From Clostridiales bacterium (GTDB taxonomy: Bacteria > Bacillota > Clostridia > Oscillospirales > Oscillospiraceae): DNA of 5,428 nt. The stretch lies in assembly GCA_019421975.1 (NCBI GenBank), contig JAHZEE010000109.1:1-5428 (forward strand). Reading direction: 5' to 3'. Below, piece by piece: positions 1 to 4,828 of this stretch (within the stretch, counting starts at the first letter, position 1; every line of letters starts with the position of its first letter). The position numbers were made by a program, and so were the translations under genes. The notes below the pieces were generated by a model, which saw only the letters and a program-made list of their open reading frames with translations, ran no database searches and was not told where the DNA came from.

Positions 1-458
1 ATTTGGCCCACAACGCCGATCGGCTCACGCAGGATCAGAGACAAAAACTGCTCATCGAGCACATTTGCACTGCCCTCGTCGGCCAGAATACAGCCGGCAA
101 AATAGCGGAAATGCTTCGCAGACAGCGGCACATCAATCGCCATGGTCTCACGGATGGGTTTGCCGTTATCCAGAGACTCCACCATGGCCAGATGCTCCGT
201 GTTGGCATCGATGATGTCCGCGATTTTATTTAAGATGGCTGCGCGCTCGCAGACCGGAACATGCTTCCAAGTCTCAAACGCCTTCCAGGCTGCATTGACG
301 GCATCATCCACATCCGAGCGCGTCGCCTGGGCGCAGCTTGCCAGAACCTCTCCATTTGCGGGGCACTTCGTTGTAAAGGTCGCACCATCCGACGCGTCGC
401 GCCACTGGCCGCCAATCAACAGCTGATACTTCTCAAGCAATTGCGGTTTGTTCATCAT
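1..458 (-). CDS. NAD(P)-dependent aldehyde dehydrogenase, AldB/ExaC-like, N-terminal part (cut by window edge)
   Basis: Oxidises an aldehyde to the acid with NAD(P)+ in the cytoplasm; the family is about 500 residues, of which 152 are visible here. Translation reads MMNKPQLLEKYQLLIGGQWR at the start, with the usual IGG-W ALDH opening. It continues through the cofactor-domain helices to SLDNGKPIRET (about residues 95-105), a DVPLSAKHFRYFAGCILADE stretch (109-128) and REPIGVVGQ at the edge, which in this family runs into the IPWNFP motif. The DNGKPIRET / DVPL / HFRYFA / EG series closely resembles E. coli AldB and ExaC-type acetaldehyde dehydrogenases as I remember them. The catalytic Cys and Glu lie outside the window. 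The start is ATG at 458, with the next codon (455) also ATG; AAAGGAG at 464-470 serves both, with 5 or 8 nt spacing. The gene is leftward and divergent from the HdeD gene, with a long leader. Family confidence is high; substrate is inferred. Confidence 0.93.
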   Translation of the reverse strand, partial: MMNKPQLLEKYQLLIGGQWRDASDGATFTTKCPANGEVLASCAQATRSDVDDAVNAAWKAFETWKHVPVCERAAILNKIADIIDANTEHLAMVESLDNGKPIRETMAIDVPLSAKHFRYFAGCILADEGSANVLDEQFLSLILREPIGVVGQ

Positions 459-478
459 ACATGCTCCTTTCGAATTTT

Positions 479-495
479 GGCCGCAGTCTGCGGCC
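479..495. promoter_or_regulatory. GC-rich palindrome in the aldehyde dehydrogenase leader
   Basis: GGCCGCAG-T-CTGCGGCC is a perfect 8-bp inverted repeat around one central base, standing out in an AT-rich stretch. It lies 8 nt upstream of the ribosome site (464-470) of the aldehyde dehydrogenase and would fold into a short hairpin in its mRNA. No T-run follows on either strand, so it is not a standard intrinsic terminator. It could be an operator or a leader hairpin that affects translation or mRNA stability. Its role is not known. Confidence 0.4.
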
Positions 496-634
496 CTATT
501 AGTAAATACAGGCAAATAAATAGACTTATTTTAATAGGATTCCCCAATATGTCCGTTCCATTCGCCTCATGACGGAAAGCAGTAAATTGCATAAGAAAAA
601 TCTTTTTCTTGCACTATTTGCTTTTCTTGCCCTT

Positions 635-663
635 ATTATAGCGCGCATTTTTCGTGAAATCAA
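635..663 (-). promoter_or_regulatory. Leftward sigma-A promoter for the aldehyde dehydrogenase
   Basis: Read on the minus strand, TTGATT (658-663) and a perfect TATAAT (635-640) are separated by exactly 17 bp. Transcription would begin near 628 and give a leader of about 170 nt before the ATG at 458. A second, weaker pair nearer the gene (CGGACA 550-555, TAAAAT 528-533, 16 bp apart) is possible but less convincing. The assignment rests on box matches and direction only. Confidence 0.55.
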
Positions 664-693
664 CTATATTTTGTGTTATTTTTTCTACAATCA

Positions 694-711
694 TTGTGCA
701 ATATTTCACAA
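694..711. promoter_or_regulatory. Putative Rex operator (Crp-like alternative)
   Basis: The sequence TTGTGCAATATTTCACAA differs at one position from the Bacillales Rex site TTGTGAAATATTTCACAA, and the arms extend to ATTGTG/CACAAT (693-712). Rex is a repressor that leaves DNA when NADH is high; it commonly controls fermentation enzymes such as alcohol and aldehyde dehydrogenases. The site lies about 30 bp upstream of the -35 box of the leftward promoter, so the aldehyde dehydrogenase is the likely target. The core also matches the Crp half-sites TGTGA-N6-TCACA in nine of ten positions, so a Crp/Fnr-family protein is an alternative. No regulator gene is in the window. Confidence 0.5.
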
Positions 712-785
712 TCGAGATTGCACAGTTATTAAGTTCTCCTTCTTATTTTCAGTTTTCAGTCAGAAGTATGGCTTTTTTGTAAACA

Positions 786-812
786 TTAGCACTCTCTTAT
801 TGACAGTGCTAA
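786..812. promoter_or_regulatory. CIRCE element (HrcA operator)
   Basis: TTAGCACTC (786-794), nine bases, then CAGTGCTAA (804-812). The CIRCE consensus is TTAGCACTC-N9-GAGTGCTAA, so the left arm and spacer length are exact and the right arm differs only in its first base. That changed base gives the last C of a perfect TTGACA -35 box, so the deviation is probably forced by the overlapping promoter. HrcA bound here would block RNA polymerase, and release under heat or protein-folding stress would switch on the downstream HdeD-family gene. Confidence 0.88.
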
Positions 813-828
813 TCCAGAGGGCTATCAT
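800..828 (+). promoter_or_regulatory. Rightward sigma-A promoter of the HdeD-family gene, overlapping CIRCE
   Basis: TTGACA (800-805), a 17-bp spacer and TATCAT (823-828) form a near-consensus promoter. The predicted start is near 835, leaving a leader of roughly 94 nt before the ATG at 929. The -35 box sits inside the right half of the CIRCE operator, which suggests a strong promoter held off by HrcA. Confidence 0.82.
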
Positions 829-928
829 AGAGACAAGTTCCGCGAGAAGGACAAGATCGCAGCTGCATTCAATCTCTCCCCCTCCCGGCTCAGCGCCAAG
901 CATGATACATGAAAAGAGGTTGACTTTT

Positions 929-1477
929 ATGCGTAAAATCGTTTCTCGGATTCTGTGGGTGTTTGCAGGAATTCTGCTGATTGCAGCAGGGATTCTCTGT
1001 CTGATGTCACCTGACCTGGCAATTTCCAGTCTTGCTGTATTTCTCGGAGTTGCAATGTTGTTCTCCGGGGTCGTTGATCTTATAATCTTTGCCACAGGCC
1101 ACCAATATATGGCGGGCGCCGGATGGTTTCTGGTCGACGGGGTTCTCACGGTGCTGCTGTCCCTGTTCATCCTGGCAAATCAGTGGTTTACGGCGCTGAC
1201 CCTTCCCTTTATCTTCGGTATGTGGCTCCTGTTCTCGGGCATTTCCAAATTTGCCAATTCCTTTGATCTGCGGCGGCTCGGCGTCAGGGGCTGGGGCTGG
1301 TTTACCGCGCTGGGGCTGCTGCTGGCCGTGGTGGGATTTGTCTCCTTTATGGATCCCGTGGCCGGCATGGTGGCCATCACCGCCATGGTCGGCGTGTTCC
1401 TGTTGCTTCAGGGATTCGCCTCCATTCTTCGCGGCCTGTTTACCAAACGGTTCTGGCTCGACCTATCAAGACGATAA
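929..1477 (+). CDS. HdeD-family (DUF308) integral membrane protein
   Basis: Protein of 182 residues, close to the ~190 of E. coli HdeD, which is linked to acid resistance at high cell density; the molecular function is unknown. It is almost wholly hydrophobic, with six likely membrane segments at about 8-26, 31-56, 65-83, 87-108, 123-141 and 145-168. These form three similar units (W-x-aG-L-x-x-hG...P...G-x-x-hh-x-G), the internal repetition typical of DUF308. Basic residues follow segments 4 and 6 (near 115-120 and 173-182). The start is ATG at 929 because AAGAGGT at 914-920 sits 8 nt before it. An in-frame ATG at 902 lacks a ribosome site, and the frame's further upstream extension runs through the promoter and CIRCE. 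It is a single-gene unit with its own promoter and terminator. CIRCE suggests induction by protein-folding stress, an uncommon regulator for this family. Confidence 0.9.
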   Translation: MRKIVSRILWVFAGILLIAAGILCLMSPDLAISSLAVFLGVAMLFSGVVDLIIFATGHQYMAGAGWFLVDGVLTVLLSLFILANQWFTALTLPFIFGMWLLFSGISKFANSFDLRRLGVRGWGWFTALGLLLAVVGFVSFMDPVAGMVAITAMVGVFLLLQGFASILRGLFTKRFWLDLSRR

Positions 1478-1483
1478 ACAGCC

Positions 1484-1521
1484 AAAATTGCCCGGCTGAA
1501 GTAAATCAGCCGGGCAATTTT
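1484..1521. terminator. Bidirectional intrinsic terminator between the HdeD-family gene and the hydrolase
   Basis: AAAATTGCCCGGCTGA (1484-1499) pairs perfectly with TCAGCCGGGCAATTTT (1506-1521) around a 6-nt loop, a 16-bp stem starting 6 nt after the HdeD stop codon. Flanking A and T tracts make it usable on both strands, so it can also end the convergent hydrolase transcript. Confidence 0.9.
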
Positions 1522-1579
1522 ACGATGGGAATTTCCTGCTCCGTCGAGAACAAATGAATATCTCTTGCCTTTCAGGTTT

Positions 1580-2209
1580 TTAAGGGTTTTGCGAATAAAA
1601 TTCATTCAATATCTGTGCTAAGGCTTTTGGATTTTCTTCATTCACAATATGGCCAGTGTTTTCAATCGTTCTGAATTCAGCATTTTTAATGGTTTGCGAT
1701 AAATAATGCGCCGATTTCATGTTTGCGCTGTCTTTTTGTCCACAAAGAATAAGTGTTTGGCACTTAACCCTTTTTACTTCGTCGCTGAAATTCAAGTTTT
1801 TCATAGTGCTCCCCAGTGCAAAAGTCCCCTTTTTATCAAATGCCATCGTGTCAAAGACGGATTTCGGCAAAAATTTGAAAATCAAATTTTGAAAACCAAA
1901 GATCACCTTCGGAATTTTATGTGGCGTGCCTATCAATACTAATGTTTTCACTTTTTGGGGGAAATCCAAAGCATAATTTAGAGCTAAAATACCGCCTAAT
2001 GAGATGCCGCACAGATGAATTTCTCCATCAATTTGGTTACAGTACTTTACAAATGAAGCGTACAGATTTTCATACCTCGCTTCTTTTCCCTCAAGAATGG
2101 AGGACAGACTGGGACACACGAGATCCTCTTTGCTGGCCATATATGAAATCGTCTCATTCCAGCTTGTCTCTTTATGTCCTGAACCGTGAACTAAAACTTT
2201 TGTTGCCAT
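1580..2209 (-). CDS. Alpha/beta-fold hydrolase
   Basis: Cytoplasmic serine hydrolase of 209 residues with a complete catalytic set. HGSG at 8-11 is the oxyanion-hole loop, CGISLGG at 67-73 is the nucleophile elbow with Ser70, LILCGQKD ends at the acidic residue Asp160, and ENTGHIV carries His187. A short cap region lies at about 100-145. Family members include esterases, lipases and C-C hydrolases; the substrate cannot be read from sequence. The start is ATG at 2209, since GAAGGA lies 7 nt upstream. ATG at 2215 is too close to that site. ATG at 2302 would add 31 residues but has no ribosome site, and the visible fold already begins normally at residue 2. The gene is plainly more AT-rich than its neighbours, which suggests separate ancestry or recent gain. 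It is monocistronic and convergent with the HdeD-family gene. I found no convincing promoter. Confidence 0.9.
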   Translation of the reverse strand: MATKVLVHGSGHKETSWNETISYMASKEDLVCPSLSSILEGKEARYENLYASFVKYCNQIDGEIHLCGISLGGILALNYALDFPQKVKTLVLIGTPHKIPKVIFGFQNLIFKFLPKSVFDTMAFDKKGTFALGSTMKNLNFSDEVKRVKCQTLILCGQKDSANMKSAHYLSQTIKNAEFRTIENTGHIVNEENPKALAQILNEFYSQNP

Positions 2210-2339
2210 AAGCATTTCCTTCAAATCTAGAGTTCTATTTTCCAGACTGTCAGTCAGGCGGTTGAGGTTTTCTGCAATTTCCGTCCCCGCGGAAATCCCC
2301 ATCTTTTCTACAGGTTCTTACTGTGTTATGAAGCTGTCG

Positions 2340-2395
2340 CTTCGCGGCGGCCCCAAACCGGAGCCCAGCGCAGCGGGTCCGGTTTGGAAGCGAAG
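2340..2395. repeat. Inverted repeat 1 of a tandem hairpin element beside tRNA-Leu
   Basis: A perfect 10-bp stem, CCAAACCGGA (2353-2362) with TCCGGTTTGG (2378-2387), is extended inward by CCC/GGG and enclosed by CTTCGC (2340-2345) with GCGAAG (2390-2395). The outer and inner stems are separated by an asymmetric internal loop (7 and 2 nt). There is no U-tract on either side. The last two bases of the outer stem are shared with the first bases of the next inverted repeat, so the two structures abut. It may be part of a dispersed intergenic repeat or a structured RNA; copy number cannot be judged from one window. Confidence 0.6.
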
Positions 2396-2457
2396 AAATT
2401 CCCAACAGAGCGCAGTTTTCGCCGTAAGGCGGAAACGGAGCGGTGTTGGGAATTTCT
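2394..2457. repeat. Inverted repeat 2: long hairpin directly 3' of tRNA-Leu(CAA)
   Basis: AGAAATTCCCAACA (2394-2407) and TGTTGGGAATTTCT (2444-2457) are perfect 14-bp arms. Inside them is a second stem, GTTTTCGCC (2415-2423) with GGCGGAAAC (2428-2436). Read as plus-strand RNA, that inner stem has a single G-U wobble and closes on GTAA, a GNRA-type tetraloop. Between the two stems the pairing is patchy. On the minus strand it begins 4 nt after the tRNA CCA end and could help end or process that transcript, although its trailing T-run is weak (AATTTCTT). The better pairing on the plus strand argues that it is also, or instead, an element of its own. Confidence 0.6.
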
Positions 2458-2461
2458 GAGC

Positions 2462-2546
2462 TGGTGCCGGTGGCCGGACTTGAACCGGCACGGATCGCTC
2501 CGCATGATTTTGAGTCATGTGCGTCTGCCTATTTCGCCACACCGGC
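2462..2546 (-). tRNA. tRNA-Leu (anticodon CAA)
   Basis: An 85-nt class II tRNA with encoded CCA. The acceptor stem GCCGGTG/CACCGGC is perfect, with discriminator A. The anticodon stem CATGA/TCATG holds the loop CTCAAAA, giving anticodon CAA, which reads UUG. The variable arm is long, as expected for leucine, and the T arm is GCCGG-TTCAAGT-CCGGC. Confidence 0.97.
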
Positions 2547-2573
2547 AGGTATCGGGCGATGCAATGTGTCTCT

Positions 2574-2602
2574 ATGATAATACAAAATCATCAAAAATTC
2601 AA
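2574..2602 (-). promoter_or_regulatory. Promoter of tRNA-Leu(CAA)
   Basis: On the minus strand, TTGAAT (2597-2602) and TATCAT (2574-2579) are 17 bp apart. Transcription would start near 2567, about 20 nt before the mature tRNA end at 2546. The region between the two tRNA genes is AT-rich and holds this and the opposing promoter back to back. Confidence 0.6.
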
Positions 2603-2624
2603 GGCTTAGTTTTCAAAAAAAGAG

Positions 2625-2653
2625 TTGACATTTGCGGGTTATCGTGCTATTAT
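2625..2653 (+). promoter_or_regulatory. Strong promoter of tRNA-Leu(CAG)
   Basis: A perfect TTGACA (2625-2630), a 17-bp spacer and TATTAT (2648-2653) predict a start near 2660, about 23 nt before the mature tRNA. A tract of seven As lies just upstream of the -35 box (2615-2621), as is common at stable-RNA promoters. Confidence 0.85.
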
Positions 2654-2682
2654 ATCGGAGCAGTTTGAGCTGCAAGATATAT

Positions 2683-2770
2683 GCACGAGTGGTGGAATTG
2701 GCAGACTCGCTAGATTCAGGTTCTAGTGTACATTGCGTACATGCGGGTTCAAGTCCCGCCTCGTGCACCA
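2683..2770 (+). tRNA. tRNA-Leu (anticodon CAG)
   Basis: An 88-nt class II tRNA with encoded CCA. The acceptor GCACGAG/CTCGTGC is perfect with discriminator A. The anticodon stem CTAGA/TCTAG encloses TTCAGGT, giving anticodon CAG, which reads CUG. The variable arm folds as TGTAC-ATTGC-GTACA, and the T arm is GCGGG-TTCAAGT-CCCGC. Confidence 0.97.
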
Positions 2771-2805
2771 AAACGATCGTCGAGATCTCTCGGCGATCGT
2801 TTTTT
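2771..2805 (+). terminator. Intrinsic terminator of tRNA-Leu(CAG)
   Basis: AAACGATCGTCGAG (2771-2784) and CTCGGCGATCGTTT (2789-2802) pair over 14 positions with one G-U wobble around the loop ATCT. Six Ts follow from 2800. It begins directly after the CCA end. Confidence 0.92.
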
Positions 2806-2842
2806 CTCTCCCGCCCATCTGGTATGGTTTTTAAGAATCAAA

Positions 2843-2877
2843 TTGGCTCTTTATTTAGGTGCAGAAGATACTATAAT
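2843..2877 (+). promoter_or_regulatory. Possible promoter of the ECF S-component gene
   Basis: A perfect TATAAT is present at 2872-2877, 34 nt before the ATG at 2912 and downstream of the tRNA terminator. No good -35 lies 16-18 bp upstream of it. TTGGCT (2843-2848) instead fits an overlapping GATACT (2867-2872) at 18 bp. A promoter somewhere here is needed because the tRNA unit ends upstream; the exact boxes are uncertain. Confidence 0.45.
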
Positions 2878-2911
2878 AAACCCATTCTTCTCACAGAAAA
2901 GAGGGGCTTCC

Positions 2912-3469
2912 ATGGCCAATTCCAACCGTTTTCCCACCTCCCGCATCGTCTTGATCGGCGTCATGGCCGCAATGATTGTGGTCGTAACCTTTTTCCGCTT
3001 TCCCCTGCTCGGCTCCAAGATTCATTTTGCCAACGCCATGTGTCTGCTTGCCGGTCTGCTATTGGGGCCTGTCGGCGGCGGCCTGGCCGCCGGAATCGGG
3101 TCTTTCCTCTACGATGTTCTGTTTGGCGGATATGATATTCTGCAGGCGATCATCACCTTTGTCTCTAAATTTGCAATGGCCTGGCTCTGCGCCATAATTG
3201 CACTGCATGGCCAGACCTCCCCGCGGCCGCCGCGGATCGTTTTGGCCTGTATTGCCGGCGCGCTGGCCTATGTGGCGCTGTATCTGCTTAAAACCCTGCT
3301 ATACCAGGCCTTTGTGTACGGATACCCCATGGATACCGTCTGGCTTACGATGCTCTCCAAGCTCCCCGCCTCCCTGCTGAACGCGGTGGCCGCGATCGTC
3401 GCCGCGCCCATTCTCTATTTTGCGCTGCATCCTGTCTTGCACCGATTGCAGCCGCAGCAGGTGGATTGA
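2912..3469 (+). CDS. ECF transporter S component (substrate-binding membrane subunit)
   Basis: Protein of 185 residues, the usual size of S components, which capture a vitamin or other trace nutrient and work with a shared EcfA-EcfA'-EcfT energising module. It has five to six likely membrane stretches (about 10-28, 38-68, 75-98, 107-130, 150-175). A conserved-looking run, KIHFANAMCLLAGLLLGPVG (36-55), is followed by GGLAAGIGSFLYDVLFGG (56-73), the glycine-rich loop pattern seen in uncharacterised ECF S subunits of Clostridia. Small residues in the first helix (GVMAA, 16-20) fit the helix-packing surface used to contact EcfT. The start is ATG 2912 after GAGGGG at 2901-2906. No EcfA or EcfT genes are nearby, so it would belong to the group II type that shares a remote module. 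No riboswitch is visible in the leader to hint at the substrate. Confidence 0.8.
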   Translation: MANSNRFPTSRIVLIGVMAAMIVVVTFFRFPLLGSKIHFANAMCLLAGLLLGPVGGGLAAGIGSFLYDVLFGGYDILQAIITFVSKFAMAWLCAIIALHGQTSPRPPRIVLACIAGALAYVALYLLKTLLYQAFVYGYPMDTVWLTMLSKLPASLLNAVAAIVAAPILYFALHPVLHRLQPQQVD

Positions 3470-3488
3470 CCCCGTTCTGGCATCATAC

Positions 3489-3521
3489 AGAGGAACCGCA
3501 GCTGCCGGTTCCTCTCTTTTT
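3489..3521 (+). terminator. Intrinsic terminator of the ECF S-component gene
   Basis: AGAGGAACCG (3489-3498) pairs perfectly with CGGTTCCTCT (3506-3515) around a 7-nt loop. C and then five Ts (3517-3521) follow. It lies 20 nt after the stop codon and separates this gene from the exporter downstream. Confidence 0.88.
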
Positions 3522-3575
3522 GCCTGTAGATATCTCTCAGTCCTCTCATTTATACAGCATCCAAAGGAGGTCTCA

Positions 3576-4796
3576 ATGAATCACTGGAAATCCGCTTTTT
3601 TTACCATTGTCACCGGCCAGACCGTCTCTCTGATCGGCAGTGCCGCCGTGCAGTTTTCCCTGATCTGGTGGCTGTCCACCACAACGAATTCCCCGCTCAT
3701 GCTGGCCCTGGCCGGCCTTGCCGCCTTTGTGCCGCAGCTGGTGCTCGGCCCCTTTGCCGGGGTGTGGATCGACCGGCTGCGGCGGAAGCGCGTGGTCATC
3801 ACGGCCGATCTGTTTATGGGGACCGTCGCCGCGCTGTTTGCGCTCTGCTTTCTTTTCTTTGCGCCTCCCGCGTGGAGCGTCTGTCTGGTTTTGGGAATTC
3901 GCGCCGTGGGCACCGTGTTTCACACGCCGGCAATGCAGGCGCTTGTCCCCCTGCTCGTCCCGCAGACAGAGCTGGTGCGCGCCAACGGTTGGAGCCAATT
4001 TCTGCAGTCCGGCGCCTTTATGCTGGGCCCTGTCCTGGGCGGCGTCATGTTCAGCGCCCTTCCCATGTGGCTCATCCTACTGACAGATTTTGCAGGTGCG
4101 CTGGCCGCCAGCGGCTGCCTGGCCTGGGTGCCCATCTCTGAGCCGCCTGCCCATCAGGCCGAACAGCCACATTTTGCACAGGAGTGGAAAGAGGGCATCA
4201 CACCGTTTTTGCAGGACCGGCCGCTGCTGATTGTCACCATTGCTGCCACGCTCTGTATGGTGTTCTTTCTCCCCGTCTCCTCCTATTACCCGCTCATGTC
4301 CAGCAGTTATTTCGCCGTCTCTTCCCTGCACGGCAGTCTCATCGAGGTGCTTTACGCCGCTGGAATGATGCTCTCCGCGCTGATTGTCAGCTGGATGGGG
4401 AGCGTACGGCACAGGTTCCTCGTGATCCATCTCGGGCTGCTGGGAACCGGACTCTTCTCGCTGCTCTGCGGCCTTTTGCCGCCCACGCTCTGGGCCTTTT
4501 GGCTGTTCGCGCTGTTTTGCGGGCTGCTGGGCGGCTGTACTAATTTCTACAGCATCTTCTATATCTCCTATCTGCAGCAGACCATCCCGGCCGACCGGCA
4601 GGGGCGCGTTTTCTCCGTGGTCGGCACCCTCTCTGCAGCCGCCATGCCAATCGGACTGATCCTGTCGGCCCCAGTGGCCGAGCAGTTTGGCGTCTCCAGC
4701 TGGTTTCTCATCTCGGGAATCGTCACCCTCTGTCTGATTGTATTAAGCGCGCTCATTTCACTGTACTGGTTCCGCCGAACCAGTCTCCCCAGTTAA
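3576..4796 (+). CDS. Major facilitator superfamily exporter, Mef(A)-like
   Basis: A 406-residue inner-membrane transporter with twelve likely membrane segments in two halves, probably a proton-driven drug or metabolite exporter. It resembles the macrolide efflux protein Mef(A) along its length: HWKSAFFTIVTGQTVSLIGS at 3-22, VFHTPAMQALVPLLVP at 114-129 and RVFSVVGTLSAAAMPIGLIL at 344-363. The MFS motif A between helices 2 and 3 is GPFAGVWIDRLRRKR (58-72) with Asp66-Arg67 intact, and a polar central loop spans about 187-213. The length matches the family (about 405). The start is ATG 3576, set by AAAGGAGGT at 3563-3571. An in-frame extension upstream runs back through the terminator into the previous gene and is not real. 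I see no convincing own promoter in 3522-3562, so some transcription may come past the upstream terminator. Macrolide export is not proven; many Clostridia carry intrinsic homologues of unknown substrate. Confidence 0.9.
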   Translation: MNHWKSAFFTIVTGQTVSLIGSAAVQFSLIWWLSTTTNSPLMLALAGLAAFVPQLVLGPFAGVWIDRLRRKRVVITADLFMGTVAALFALCFLFFAPPAWSVCLVLGIRAVGTVFHTPAMQALVPLLVPQTELVRANGWSQFLQSGAFMLGPVLGGVMFSALPMWLILLTDFAGALAASGCLAWVPISEPPAHQAEQPHFAQEWKEGITPFLQDRPLLIVTIAATLCMVFFLPVSSYYPLMSSSYFAVSSLHGSLIEVLYAAGMMLSALIVSWMGSVRHRFLVIHLGLLGTGLFSLLCGLLPPTLWAFWLFALFCGLLGGCTNFYSIFYISYLQQTIPADRQGRVFSVVGTLSAAAMPIGLILSAPVAEQFGVSSWFLISGIVTLCLIVLSALISLYWFRRTSLPS

Positions 4797-4828
4797 AAAC
4801 GCGGAAGGGAATACCCTTCCGCGTTTTT
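4795..4828. terminator. Bidirectional intrinsic terminator between the exporter and the FliB-like gene
   Basis: AAAAACGCGGAAGGG (4795-4809) pairs perfectly with CCCTTCCGCGTTTTT (4814-4828) around AATA, a 15-bp stem with A and T tracts on its edges. Its left edge overlaps the TAA stop of the exporter (4794-4796), and its right edge touches the TAG stop of the opposing gene (4829-4831). One hairpin therefore serves both convergent genes with no spare sequence. Confidence 0.93.

Noticed and set aside
832..912. Protein-like open stretch in the HdeD leader (reads DKFREKDKIAAAFNLS..., ending in TGA)
   Set aside because: No start codon or ribosome site, and it begins inside the promoter region with a stop just upstream. 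It may be chance or a gene relic, but it cannot be supported.
569..928. Upstream in-frame extension of the HdeD-family gene (ATG 569 or ATG 902)
   Set aside because: The extension crosses the CIRCE element and the promoter, reads as low-complexity AT-rich sequence and lacks a ribosome site; ATG 929 has a good one.
2210..2302. Hydrolase start at ATG 2302
   Set aside because: No ribosome site precedes it, whereas ATG 2209 has GAAGGA at 7 nt and begins the normal fold.
2462..2546. Integration site (att) at the tRNA-Leu(CAA) 3' end
   Set aside because: I found no second copy of the tRNA 3' segment and no integrase in the window, so an island boundary is not supported.
2632..2911. Open frames running through tRNA-Leu(CAG) and its terminator
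   Set aside because: They overlap a clear tRNA and terminator; the real gene in the second of these frames begins at 2912.
3573..4430. Several long open frames on both strands inside the exporter gene
   Set aside because: They are by-products of a GC-rich reading frame. The exporter frame has the ribosome site, family motifs and membrane pattern.
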